DNA of 7,356 nucleotides from an uncultured Clostridia bacterium (GCA_937892135.1 CALAUK010000096.1:1-7356), one strand, 5' to 3'; counted from the stretch's first letter, positions 1 to 6,282 are shown. The notes: generated by a model from the letters alone, not told the origin. Made by a program: numbers and translations.

Positions 1-264
1 GACGTTAATAAAGTTCCAAGAACTGCTCTTTCAGTTGGTGTAGGCACAGTTTGTGATTCAAAAGAAGTTTTGCTTGTTATCAATGGTCATAACAAAGCAC
101 GCGCTCTTCGTCATTGTGTTGAAGGCGGTGTTGACCATGCATGGACAATCAGCGCACTTCAAATGCATCCCAACGGAATTGTTGCTTGTGATGAAGCTGC
201 CTGCGGCGAATTAAAGGTTGATACCTACAAATACTTTAAAGAAATTTATAAAAACGAAAAATAA
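1..264 (+). CDS. nagB: Glucosamine-6-phosphate deaminase, C-terminal part (5' end outside window)
   Basis: The frame is open from base 1 to a TAA at 262-264 and gives 87 C-terminal residues. They follow E. coli NagB, as I recall it, from about its residue 177 onward: VNKVPRTALSVGVGT, GHNKARAL, VDHAWTISALQMHP, CDEAACGELKV and a final KYF block. NagB converts glucosamine-6-phosphate to fructose-6-phosphate plus ammonia in the cytosol, feeding amino sugars into glycolysis. The Lys of GHNKA (residue 32 of this fragment) aligns with E. coli Lys208, which contacts the substrate phosphate. The catalytic Asp, His and Glu residues lie upstream of the window. The tail ends about where the family usually ends, so this 3' end looks intact. 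A hairpin terminator follows 23 bases after the stop. The gene converges with the GGDEF gene. Promoter, start and operon partners cannot be seen. Confidence 0.93.
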   Translation, partial: DVNKVPRTALSVGVGTVCDSKEVLLVINGHNKARALRHCVEGGVDHAWTISALQMHPNGIVACDEAACGELKVDTYKYFKEIYKNEK

Positions 265-287
265 GTTTTTGTTTTAAAGTCTAATTT

Positions 288-322
288 AAAAGCCAACTGA
301 TTTAATATCAGTTGGCTTTTTT
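288..322. terminator. Rho-independent terminator, probably bidirectional
   Basis: A perfect inverted repeat, AAAAGCCAACTGA at 288-300 with its complement at 308-320, encloses a short TTTAATA loop and runs into a T tract on the plus strand (317-322). It serves nagB, whose stop is 23 bases upstream. On the minus strand the same stem is followed by TTTTAAATT, so it can also stop the GGDEF gene, which ends at 339. Confidence 0.9.
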
Positions 323-338
323 GTTCAAATCAATTTTT

Positions 339-1412
339 TCACATTGTTTTTTCAGCTTTTCTTTCCCTTTTATCGTCATACAACGACTCGTCTGCTCCCT
401 TTAAAAGCTCTTCTTCAGATGATATTCCGTCAAACAGCTTAATACCCATGCTAATTTCCAGCTTAAAGTCATCACGAAAATGTGTGTTACGTAGTTCTTC
501 TCTTACCTCTTTACATATCCTCTCAGCAACATTTTTTTCTGACTTGTCCGTTATGATAAAAAACTCATCACCGCCATATCTGAAAGCCTTAGCCTCATTT
601 CTGTCGGCAACCTTAGTTAATATTTTACTGACTATTTTAAGCGCCCTGTCGCCCTCATCATGACCCTTATCATCATTAATGTCCTTAAAGTTATCCATAT
701 CACAGGCTATAACATAAAATGAATCATTTTTATCCCGTTTATACTCTGCAAACTGCTGTTCAAGCTCTTCTTTCATGCCATATCTGTTAGAAAGCTCTGT
801 AAGCTCGTCTGACATCATTTTCTTCTTAAAAGAATTAACAAGCAAAACCATAAATGAAAGAGCTATTGAAAGAGTTACACTCATAAGTCCCAAGGGGACA
901 AATATCTGTAAAAGCGCACCAAGAAAAACTGCAGGAGCACTTGAACAAACAACCTCCACCCTTTCTTCCTTTTCTCTTAGTGAAATTCTTCCCGCACCGG
1001 ACAGCAATATTATCGCTGACAGAAAGATATAAAAAACAAATGATAAAAGAAAAATTTGCATAACTTTATAAGCTATCACAATTACCATAGCCAATAAAAA
1101 AGGCACTAAAAAAGCAAGGCGCGCCTTATTAAGCTTTTCCATATTAAACCTTTCAAAACAGTACACAAGCCACAAAAAGCCCACGATGCCTATGCATATA
1201 TAATACAAAAACGGAGCTTGTTTTTCAATCGCATATTCATAAGGCATCAGGCTTAAAATATTAAAAACAGATGCCGCAAAAGCAAAAATATACGAAAGCT
1301 TAAGAACTTTAAAACCTTTTTCCTCTTTTAACTTCAAATTAAAGAAAAAACATATTAAAAGCATAACAAAAGCTAAAATTTCAAGTTCAATATTTAAAAA
1401 ACTTATGTTCAT
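339..1412 (-). CDS. Membrane diguanylate cyclase with seven N-terminal helices and a C-terminal GGDEF domain
   Basis: The protein has 357 residues. About 195 N-terminal residues form seven predicted membrane helices (roughly 5-25, 36-56, 68-86, 99-116, 118-140, 156-175 and 177-194); no named sensor domain is recognised there. A cytosolic GGDEF domain follows. It carries DELTELSNR (202-210), the metal-binding block with D238, FKDIND and GHDEGD (250-255), an intact GGDEF motif at 280-284, and the later SMG (321-323) and ADESLY (340-345) blocks. It should make cyclic di-GMP from two GTP. The inhibitory I-site RxxD, expected nine residues before the motif, reads R271-N-E-A274, so product inhibition is probably weak or lost. 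The start has an AGGAGGAG site (1417-1424) just upstream. It lies 20 bases after the ECF S-component stop, with no terminator or promoter between, so the two are probably co-transcribed. The input signal is unknown. Confidence 0.9.
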   Translation of the reverse strand: MNISFLNIELEILAFVMLLICFFFNLKLKEEKGFKVLKLSYIFAFAASVFNILSLMPYEYAIEKQAPFLYYICIGIVGFLWLVYCFERFNMEKLNKARLAFLVPFLLAMVIVIAYKVMQIFLLSFVFYIFLSAIILLSGAGRISLREKEERVEVVCSSAPAVFLGALLQIFVPLGLMSVTLSIALSFMVLLVNSFKKKMMSDELTELSNRYGMKEELEQQFAEYKRDKNDSFYVIACDMDNFKDINDDKGHDEGDRALKIVSKILTKVADRNEAKAFRYGGDEFFIITDKSEKNVAERICKEVREELRNTHFRDDFKLEISMGIKLFDGISSEEELLKGADESLYDDKRERKAEKTM

Positions 1413-1432
1413 TTTTCTCCTCCTAAGGTTTA

Positions 1433-1984
1433 CTACTTATTAAACTCTTTCTGATACATATCAATCAATTTAATTATCGCGGGAATAAGGAGAAACTGCA
1501 ATACAATCCCCGGAAGTGAATCTATAATTCCGCCCGCAATAAAAGCCTCAAATGTAAATGTTTTTCCTAAAACTCCAAAGAGTATAGCCTTTACAATTCC
1601 CCATACCATTCGGCCTGAAATCATGGATATAAACAGAGAACAATAAAGCCACCACATTTGCTTTTTGAAAAACTTAGAGTAAAAAAATCCAATTGTAAGA
1701 CCATATGTGGCAAGTTCTGCAGCCATCCACACTGCATTAGGATATAAAGGAGGCATACCAAAAACAAATGCCCTTAAAAATGGCAGAATCAAACCAAGAA
1801 CAAAACCATACTTTGCACCTAAAATGAGTCCGCAAAGCATCACGGGAAGATGCATTGGAAGCAAAGTGTCTCCTATTTCTTTAATCTGTCCTGTAAAAAA
1901 AGGCAGTACTAAACCAAGCGCTAAAAAAACTGCTGAAAGAACCAATCTTTTAACGTTTGTCTTATGTAATAGGCTGTTTTTCAT
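1433..1984 (-). CDS. ECF transporter S component (substrate-binding membrane subunit), substrate unknown
   Basis: This 183-residue protein is almost wholly hydrophobic, with about six membrane helices (roughly 13-31, 44-57, 59-76, 86-103, 111-135 and 147-175). That is the usual size and topology of an energy-coupling-factor S component. Helix 1 has an AxxxA motif (AVFLA, 18-22), which in this family packs against the EcfT scaffold. The block LPMHLPVMLCG (42-52) followed by GAKYGFVLGL is typical of a widespread Firmicute S-component family. S components capture vitamins, their precursors or metal ions, and borrow a shared EcfA-EcfA'-EcfT module encoded elsewhere; none is seen here. The substrate cannot be read from the sequence. 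An AAGGAGTG site sits 8 bases before the ATG. The implied 5' leader is only about 17 bases, too short for a riboswitch. It is the first gene of a probable unit with the GGDEF gene. Confidence 0.85.
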   Translation of the reverse strand: MKNSLLHKTNVKRLVLSAVFLALGLVLPFFTGQIKEIGDTLLPMHLPVMLCGLILGAKYGFVLGLILPFLRAFVFGMPPLYPNAVWMAAELATYGLTIGFFYSKFFKKQMWWLYCSLFISMISGRMVWGIVKAILFGVLGKTFTFEAFIAGGIIDSLPGIVLQFLLIPAIIKLIDMYQKEFNK

Positions 1985-2007
1985 ATCACGACACTCCTTG
2001 TTTACTA

Positions 2008-2036
2008 ATTATACCACAAAAACCGCTCTCATTCAA
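2008..2036 (-). promoter_or_regulatory. Sigma-A-type promoter for the S component / GGDEF unit
   Basis: Read on the minus strand, TTGAAT (2036-2031) is separated by exactly 17 bases from a perfect TATAAT (2013-2008). The spacer ends in TGG, giving an extended -10 (TGnTATAAT). Transcription should begin near 2001, about 17 bases before the ATG at 1984. Confidence 0.8.
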
Positions 2037-2045
2037 TACCTTTTC

Positions 2046-2073
2046 ACATCTTATCTTTATGCGGCATATATTA
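2046..2073 (+). promoter_or_regulatory. Possible sporulation (sigma-K/E-like) promoter for the cysteine-rich membrane protein
   Basis: AC at 2046-2047 (within CACA) is followed after 17 bases by CATATATTA (2065-2073), preceded by GG. This fits the Bacillus mother-cell sigma-K pattern AC-N17-CATANNNTA. A sigma-A reading (TTCACA at 2043-2048, 18 bases, TATATT at 2067-2072) overlaps it. Either reading puts the start of transcription very close to the ribosome binding site at 2078-2085, which weakens both. The motif is short and the DNA is AT-rich, so this is a suggestion only. Confidence 0.3.
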
Positions 2074-2090
2074 TAGCGGAGGTGAAAAAA

Positions 2091-2507
2091 ATGTCATTAT
2101 TTGATTGCAATTGCAGAAATAACTGCACAGCATTGGCTTTGGTAGGGAGCCTGATTATCGGTGTTATTGTGGCATTTCTTCAGATAACTGCAGTTATAAC
2201 ACTTACTCCGGTCTTCTTTATAGTTGCATTTTCTATTGCAACCGGTCTTCTTGCCCTGACACTGATAGCATCGCCATTTATATCCCAGTCAGGCAGAAGC
2301 TTTTGTGTATGCACTAATCTTTCAGTTCTCTTTTTAGGCATATTCGGAACAATTTTAACTTCAATAATACTGCTTTTAGTTACCTTTGCTGCCACAAGCG
2401 TTATAGGCGCAATTATTCTTGGTGCTCTTGCAGGTTTCTTTACTCTTACGTTGTTAACCGTCTCTTGCCTTGTAAAGTGCATTTTAAGATGCTCTGATGA
2501 AGACTGA
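2091..2507 (+). CDS. Small four-helix membrane protein with eight cysteines, function unknown
   Basis: The ATG at 2091 is preceded by a strong GGAGGTGA site (2078-2085) and opens a 138-residue frame. The frame also stays open upstream to 1707, but that part is antisense to the S component and is not coding. Four hydrophobic helices are predicted (about 14-33, 35-61, 76-97 and 102-129), joined by very short turns. Cysteines fall in three groups: C6, C8 and C12 before helix 1; C72 and C74 in the loop between helices 2 and 3; C126, C130 and C134 at the end of helix 4 and in the tail. With four helices all three groups lie on the same face of the membrane. R9, R69, K129 and R133 suggest this face is cytosolic. 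No catalytic motif is recognised. The gene stands alone, divergent from the S component, with its own terminator. Metal binding or disulfide linkage is an inference. Confidence 0.75.
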   Translation: MSLFDCNCRNNCTALALVGSLIIGVIVAFLQITAVITLTPVFFIVAFSIATGLLALTLIASPFISQSGRSFCVCTNLSVLFLGIFGTILTSIILLLVTFAATSVIGAIILGALAGFFTLTLLTVSCLVKCILRCSDED

Positions 2508-2517
2508 TTAAAAACAA

Positions 2518-2549
2518 AAAAAACACGCCGAAACATCGGCGTGTTTTTT
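2518..2549. terminator. Bidirectional rho-independent terminator
   Basis: A 14-bp stem pairs 2518-2531 with 2536-2549 around an AACA loop. The GC core is ACACGCCGA with its complement. It is flanked by an A run on the left and a T run on the right, so it can end the plus-strand membrane-protein gene (stop at 2507) and the minus-strand ABC transporter operon (last gene ends at 2553). Confidence 0.93.
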
Positions 2550-2552
2550 ACT

Positions 2553-3299
2553 TTAAAGCACTTTATTTAAAAAGTCAATAGTTCTGGGATGCTTGGGGTT
2601 TGAGAAAATTTCATCGGGTGTTCCCTCTTCTAAAATCTTACCCTCATCAATAAAGAGCACCCTGTCTGCAACCTCACGGGCAAAGCCCATCTCGTGAGTT
2701 ACAACCACCATCGTCATACCTTTTTTAGCCAAATCCTTCATTACCGCAAGAACTTCTCCTACCATTTCAGGGTCTAATGCGCTTGTAGGCTCATCAAAAA
2801 GCATTATATCAGGTGACATAGCCAAAGCTCTTGCAATCGCCACTCTCTGCTTCTGACCGCCCGAAAGCTCATTAGGATAGCTTTCTGCTTTTTCCGAAAG
2901 TCCAACAGTCTCTAAAAGCTTTTCAGCGATTTCTTTTGCTTCCTGTTTATTTGCTTTTTTCAAATCAACAGGCGCAAGCATAAGGTTTCTTAAGACATTC
3001 ATATTTGCAAACAAATTAAAATGCTGAAAAACCATTCCTATATTTTCCCGCACCTTATTAATGTTGATTTTTTTGTCACTGATACGGTCTTCGCCGACAA
3101 TGATTTCTCCCGAAGTAGCATTTTCAAGGCGGTTAAGGCAACGAAGAAATGTTGACTTGCCCGAACCGGAGGGACCTATTACACAAACAACCTCGCCCTC
3201 ATAAATATCAATGGAAATTCCGTTTAAAACCTTGTTGTGACCAAATCTTTTTTCAAGGTCTTTAACATGAATTTTAACTTTATTATTATCTGCGACCAC
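2553..3299 (-). CDS. Polar amino acid ABC transporter, ATP-binding protein
   Basis: This 248-residue protein is a full-length GlnQ-type ABC ATPase. It shows Walker A GPSGSGKST (42-50), Q-loop Q92 in VFQHFNLF, signature LSGGQKQR (145-152), Walker B IMLFDEP (165-171), D-loop SALD (173-176) and the switch histidine H202 in VVTHEMGFA. It hydrolyses ATP at the cytosolic face to drive uptake through the permease encoded just upstream. The start is a GTG at 3299, served by AAAGGAGA (3307-3314) at 8 bases. It overlaps the permease stop by 14 bases, so translation is probably coupled. GlnQ-like ATPases serve glutamine, arginine, cystine and related importers, so the sequence does not settle the substrate. 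It is the last gene of the operon, four bases before the shared terminator. Confidence 0.95.
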   Translation of the reverse strand: MVADNNKVKIHVKDLEKRFGHNKVLNGISIDIYEGEVVCVIGPSGSGKSTFLRCLNRLENATSGEIIVGEDRISDKKININKVRENIGMVFQHFNLFANMNVLRNLMLAPVDLKKANKQEAKEIAEKLLETVGLSEKAESYPNELSGGQKQRVAIARALAMSPDIMLFDEPTSALDPEMVGEVLAVMKDLAKKGMTMVVVTHEMGFAREVADRVLFIDEGKILEEGTPDEIFSNPKHPRTIDFLNKVL

Positions 3300-3957
3300 G
3301 ATTCAGTCTCCTTTCCAAAGCTTTTGCAATCTGCTGCAAAATAAGAATTACAACAAGATACATCACCGCAACGATTGCCCACATTTCAAAAGATTTAAAT
3401 GTTATTGCAATGACATTCTGCGCCTTGTTCACAAGCTCCGGAAAACCTATAACAGAAAGAATCGAAGTATCCTTTAAAGTTATAATAAACTGATTTACGA
3501 TACTGGGAATCATATTTTTAATTGCCTGAGGAAGAACAACACGAAACATTGAGCGCCAGTATGAAAGTCCGAGGCTTCTTGCTGCTTCCATCTGGCCCGG
3601 GTCAATAGCCTGAATGCCTGCACGGATAATTTCTGACATATATGCACCGCAGTTTAGCGCAAGACACACAGTACCTGCCTGCAAAGATGTAAGAACATAT
3701 TTTACGCCGAATATAGTACGAAGTCCATAAGGAACGCCATAAAACACGAAGAATGCCAGAACTATCATCGGCACGCCTCTTATTACATTGACATACACAG
3801 AAGAAATGGTTCTGCTCACCTTATTATCAACGACACTCGCAAGACCGAATACGATACCTAAAACGCATCCGAAAAGCAATCCCCAAAGTGCCAAAAGTAA
3901 CGTCTGCCCCATCGCCTCGGCTAAAAGCGGGCCATAAGTGCGCACAATATCAAACAT
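3286..3957 (-). CDS. Polar amino acid ABC transporter, permease
   Basis: The protein has 223 residues and belongs to the HisM/GlnP type of single permease, presumably acting as a homodimer. Membrane segments lie at about 17-43, 65-79, 91-110, 163-177 and 193-210. The family's RGVPMIV block is near 60-66. The cytosolic EAA loop, EAARSLGLSYW onward with VVLPQAI, spans about 124-146 and is the contact site for the ATPase. The frame stays open to a TTG at 3978, but that would place AGGAGGA (3967-3973) inside the coding region. That site lies 9 bases before the ATG at 3957, giving MFDIVRTYG, so I take 3957 as the start. It follows the binding-protein gene after a 63-base gap containing a hairpin and overlaps the ATPase gene. 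Confidence 0.93.
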   Translation of the reverse strand: MFDIVRTYGPLLAEAMGQTLLLALWGLLFGCVLGIVFGLASVVDNKVSRTISSVYVNVIRGVPMIVLAFFVFYGVPYGLRTIFGVKYVLTSLQAGTVCLALNCGAYMSEIIRAGIQAIDPGQMEAARSLGLSYWRSMFRVVLPQAIKNMIPSIVNQFIITLKDTSILSVIGFPELVNKAQNVIAITFKSFEMWAIVAVMYLVVILILQQIAKALERRLNRGRR

Positions 3958-3966
3958 GGAAATAAA

Positions 3967-3973
3967 TCCTCCT
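3967..3973 (-). promoter_or_regulatory. Ribosome binding site that fixes the permease start
   Basis: AGGAGGA on the minus strand ends 9 bases before the ATG at 3957. It falls inside the longer TTG-started frame (3978), which is therefore unlikely to be the real start. Confidence 0.85.
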
Positions 3974-3986
3974 AACAAACACTAAT

Positions 3987-4012
3987 AAGGGCATTGGAAA
4001 TCCAATGCCCTT
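3987..4012 (-). other. Intercistronic hairpin between binding-protein and permease genes
   Basis: A perfect 11-bp stem (AAGGGCATTGG at 3987-3997, complement at 4002-4012) has a four-base loop and begins 8 bases after the binding-protein stop. On the transcribed strand it is followed by TTATTAGTG, not a clean U run, so complete termination is unlikely. Such hairpins between a solute-binding gene and its permease are known to protect the upstream message or act as partial terminators, raising binding protein over membrane parts. That role here is inferred. Confidence 0.75.
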
Positions 4013-4020
4013 TAAATATT

Positions 4021-4773
4021 TTAACCAAGGTAATTCTTAATTATTTCATCATACTTACCGTTTTCACGGATATTCTTAAGACCTGCATTGAAAAGGTCTA
4101 TAAGCTCCTGGTTAGCTTCATCAAATATAGCAAAGCCATACTGAGCGGGCTCATTTTCTGTTCCCTCAACGAACTTCATATCAAGTTCACCTGTTTTGAT
4201 GTTGTACTTAAGAATCGGTGTGTCATCTAAGCAAGCATCAACCTGACCGCCTGTAACTGCCTGATACATATCAGGTGAAGTTGAAAATGTTACAACTTCA
4301 AAACCGTACTGGTCTTTAATTGCCTCGGCATACTGATTGCTCATTGTTCCGTTCTTAACAGCAACCTTTTTGCCTTTCATATCTTCAAAGCCTTTAATAT
4401 CAGAATCCTTTGCTACTGCCATGCCCTGTGTTGCATCGTAGTAACCGTCAGAGAATGTCCAGCCATTAGCTTTTCTCTCGTCTGTTATAGATGCACCTGC
4501 AATCATACCATCTGCCTGACCTGCCTGACAAGCAGCGATAGCAGCATCCCAGCCTACATACTGAAGGTCATAAGTAAAGCCCTGATCTTCAGCGATAGCC
4601 TTTAAAATATCCATATCAATACCAACAATGTTACCCTCTGCATCCTGGAATTCAAAAGGACTAAAGCCCTTATCAGTTGCGATAACGAAGCTTTTTTCTT
4701 CTGTCTCCTGTCCGCAAGATACAAAGCACAAACACATTACAATTGCAAGAATGATTGCTAAAAATTTCTTCAT
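4021..4773 (-). CDS. Polar amino acid ABC transporter, substrate-binding lipoprotein
   Basis: The product has 250 residues. It begins with a lipoprotein signal: MKK, a hydrophobic stretch to about residue 17, then FVSC with C20 as the likely lipidated residue (Phe at -3 is a little unusual). The rest is a family 3 periplasmic-type binding protein: VIATDKGFSPFEF (30-42), GIDMDILKAIAE (51-62), ASITDERK (94-101) then FSDGYYDA (107-114), KGKKVAVKNGT (133-143), and DACLDDTP (179-186). R100 is the probable contact for the amino acid carboxylate, by family analogy. It catches a polar amino acid outside the membrane and delivers it to the permease. Candidates include glutamine, arginine and cystine; the motifs do not choose among them. 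The ATG has a GGAGG site (4783-4787) at 9 bases and a near-consensus promoter about 30 bases further upstream. It is the first gene of the three-gene operon. Confidence 0.94.
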   Translation of the reverse strand: MKKFLAIILAIVMCLCFVSCGQETEEKSFVIATDKGFSPFEFQDAEGNIVGIDMDILKAIAEDQGFTYDLQYVGWDAAIAACQAGQADGMIAGASITDERKANGWTFSDGYYDATQGMAVAKDSDIKGFEDMKGKKVAVKNGTMSNQYAEAIKDQYGFEVVTFSTSPDMYQAVTGGQVDACLDDTPILKYNIKTGELDMKFVEGTENEPAQYGFAIFDEANQELIDLFNAGLKNIRENGKYDEIIKNYLG

Positions 4774-4805
4774 AATAATAAACCTCCAAAAATAAAGTAT
4801 AACTC

Positions 4806-4834
4806 ATTTTACACCAAAACCCGATATTTGTCAA
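4806..4834 (-). promoter_or_regulatory. Near-consensus sigma-A promoter of the ABC transporter operon
   Basis: On the minus strand a perfect TTGACA (4834-4829), a 17-base spacer and TAAAAT (4811-4806) precede the binding-protein gene. The predicted leader is about 27 bases, with no room for a riboswitch. The DNA immediately upstream (4840-4930) is rich in A and T tracts that could act as an UP element. Confidence 0.88.
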
Positions 4835-4864
4835 GCATTTATTGAAAGTTTTTTGCAAACTAAA

Positions 4865-4878
4865 ACAAAATGTTTTGT
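4865..4878. repeat. Small inverted repeat upstream of the ABC promoter, possible operator
   Basis: ACAAAA and its complement TTTTGT flank a TG centre, about 30 bases upstream of the -35 box. It lies in very AT-rich DNA, where such symmetry is common by chance. A regulator site is possible but unsupported. Confidence 0.25.
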
Positions 4879-4932
4879 CAGATTTTTTATTTTTTTTGCA
4901 AGATTTAAGTTTTAATCTTTCATTTTTTTAGC

Positions 4933-4972
4933 AAAAAATCTCGCAAAAAACAGATATGTCCTTTGCGAGATT
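4933..4972 (-). terminator. Rho-independent terminator of the repressor / kinase operon
   Basis: AATCTCGCAAA (4937-4947) pairs perfectly over 11 bp with TTTGCGAGATT (4962-4972) around a 14-base loop. On the minus strand the stem runs into TTTTTT (4938-4933). It lies about 20 bases after the kinase stop codon and upstream of the ABC promoter, insulating the two operons. The plus strand has no T run after the stem, so it acts in one direction. Confidence 0.85.
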
Positions 4973-4993
4973 AAAAAAATCAAATGTTTAAAT

Positions 4994-6274
4994 TTATTTT
5001 ATTTCTACTCCGCCCATCTGGCGAATACTTACTTTAAAGCATGCATCTTTTCCGAACAGCTTCTCCATTTCAGACTTGTACTCATCTAATAACGGGAGCG
5101 GAACAAACGCCTGTATTGTTCCTGCAAAGCCGCCTCCATGAACACGTACAGCACCTTTCCCTTTAAGAATTTTTTTGCTTACCGCAATAGCAACAGGTAT
5201 CTCCTGACTCAGCGGCGTCGATGCAGAATAAAGATTCTGCAAAAGAAATGCAGAAGATTCTCCCGATTCATTAACAAGCTTTAAAAAAGCATCAATGTCT
5301 TTTTCTTTAAGAGCTTTTGCCTCCAAAAGCCCACGTTTCGTTTCCGAAAAGAAGTGCATAGCCCTTAAAACCGCTCTGTCAGAACATTTTATTCTTATAT
5401 CATAAAGCTTATCGTAAAATGCTTCTTCATCCACTTCGCTTAAAGTTTCCTTTTCAAAATATTTTGAAACCTCGCCCATCTCGCCTCTTATTGCATCGTA
5501 GTCAGGAGTAAGATTTTCATGGCTTTTCTTCGTATCGGTAATACACAAAGCATAACCAAACTCTTCAAAATCAAACTCTATTTTTTCAGCTACGGGATTT
5601 TTCTCATCCTTAAAATCAATCGAAACAAGACCTCCGTATGCCGAAACAGTCTGATCCAGAAGACCGCAGTTCTTTTCCAGATATGTATTTTCAGAAAACT
5701 GACCAATCTTTGCAATTTCAAAAGGTGTACTTCTGTTTTCATTATAGTAATTTTCAATCACAGTGCAAATAAGAATTTCAAACGCCGCCGAAGAAGATAT
5801 ACCTCCCCCCGATACCACGCTTGATGTGCAGTACATATCAAAGCCTTTAACATTTACACCTTTTTGAACATAAGAAAAAATAATTCCCTTAACAAGAAGT
5901 GCCGCTCCCGAATCTTCTTTTTCAGGAGAAAGCTTATTTAGAGAAATCTCAAACGGTTCGTACCCTTCGGATTTTACGCGCACTATCCCCTCCTCATGAA
6001 AGGAGACCACGCCTATATTGTCAAGATTAACTGCCCCTGCAAGAACAACTCCTCTCTGATGGTCAGTGTGATTTCCGCCGATTTCGCTTCTTCCCGAGGC
6101 TGAATATATATTCACATTTTCTCTTTCGGGATAGGTTTTTGAAAATTTATCCAAAGTGGATATATATCTTTCTTTCTGCTCGTTTAAGCTTTTTTCATCC
6201 CGCCCGTAAAGTTTTATAAATAAGTCCTTAAAACAGTTTTTCTTAAGTTTTTCTTTAAACTCTTTTATATTCAT
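4994..6274 (-). CDS. Galactokinase-family GHMP kinase (galK-like)
   Basis: The protein has 426 residues from the ATG at 6274. It carries the three GHMP kinase blocks of galactokinases: GRSEIGGNHTDH (61-72), the phosphate-binding SGGGISSSAA (155-164), and GGGFAG (380-385) near the C-terminus. CGLLDQ (203-208) holds the probable catalytic Asp207, and R62 matches the catalytic Arg. The expected reaction is ATP-dependent phosphorylation of galactose at C1, the entry to the Leloir pathway, in the cytosol. The canonical GEHTDY reads GNHTDH: the Glu that contacts the sugar in characterised enzymes is Asn68, so specificity may differ. The N-terminus is some 35 residues longer than in E. coli GalK. 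A GTG at 6286 extends the frame, but AGGTGA (6283-6288) overlaps it and sits 8 bases before the ATG, which I prefer. It follows the LacI-type repressor by 12 bases. No epimerase or uridylyltransferase gene is in view. Confidence 0.87.
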   Translation of the reverse strand: MNIKEFKEKLKKNCFKDLFIKLYGRDEKSLNEQKERYISTLDKFSKTYPERENVNIYSASGRSEIGGNHTDHQRGVVLAGAVNLDNIGVVSFHEEGIVRVKSEGYEPFEISLNKLSPEKEDSGAALLVKGIIFSYVQKGVNVKGFDMYCTSSVVSGGGISSSAAFEILICTVIENYYNENRSTPFEIAKIGQFSENTYLEKNCGLLDQTVSAYGGLVSIDFKDEKNPVAEKIEFDFEEFGYALCITDTKKSHENLTPDYDAIRGEMGEVSKYFEKETLSEVDEEAFYDKLYDIRIKCSDRAVLRAMHFFSETKRGLLEAKALKEKDIDAFLKLVNESGESSAFLLQNLYSASTPLSQEIPVAIAVSKKILKGKGAVRVHGGGFAGTIQAFVPLPLLDEYKSEMEKLFGKDACFKVSIRQMGGVEIK

Positions 6275-6282
6275 TTCAATCT

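Noticed and set aside
448..1032. Plus-strand open frames inside the GGDEF gene
   Set aside because: They are antisense to a well-supported coding region, lack convincing ribosome sites and resemble no family.
1985..2007. Riboswitch leader for the ECF S component
   Set aside because: The strong promoter leaves only about 17 bases of leader, too short for any known vitamin riboswitch, so it gives no clue to the substrate.
1707..2090. In-frame upstream extension of the cysteine-rich membrane protein
   Set aside because: It runs antisense to the S component and through a promoter region, and the strong ribosome site is directly before the ATG at 2091.
2180..2536. Minus-strand open frame opposite the cysteine-rich membrane protein
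   Set aside because: It runs across the terminator hairpin and has no recognisable domain; the plus-strand frame has the ribosome site and membrane helices.
4673..4858. Minus-strand open frame overlapping the binding-protein start
   Set aside because: It begins upstream of the promoter, and its tail is the lipoprotein gene read out of frame.
4874..4890. CodY-like box (TCTGACAAAA on the minus strand) upstream of the amino acid transporter promoter
   Set aside because: It matches only about 9 of 15 consensus bases, and A/T runs make partial matches likely by chance.
5519..5824. Plus-strand open frame inside the kinase gene
   Set aside because: It is antisense to conserved GHMP kinase motifs and has no family resemblance.
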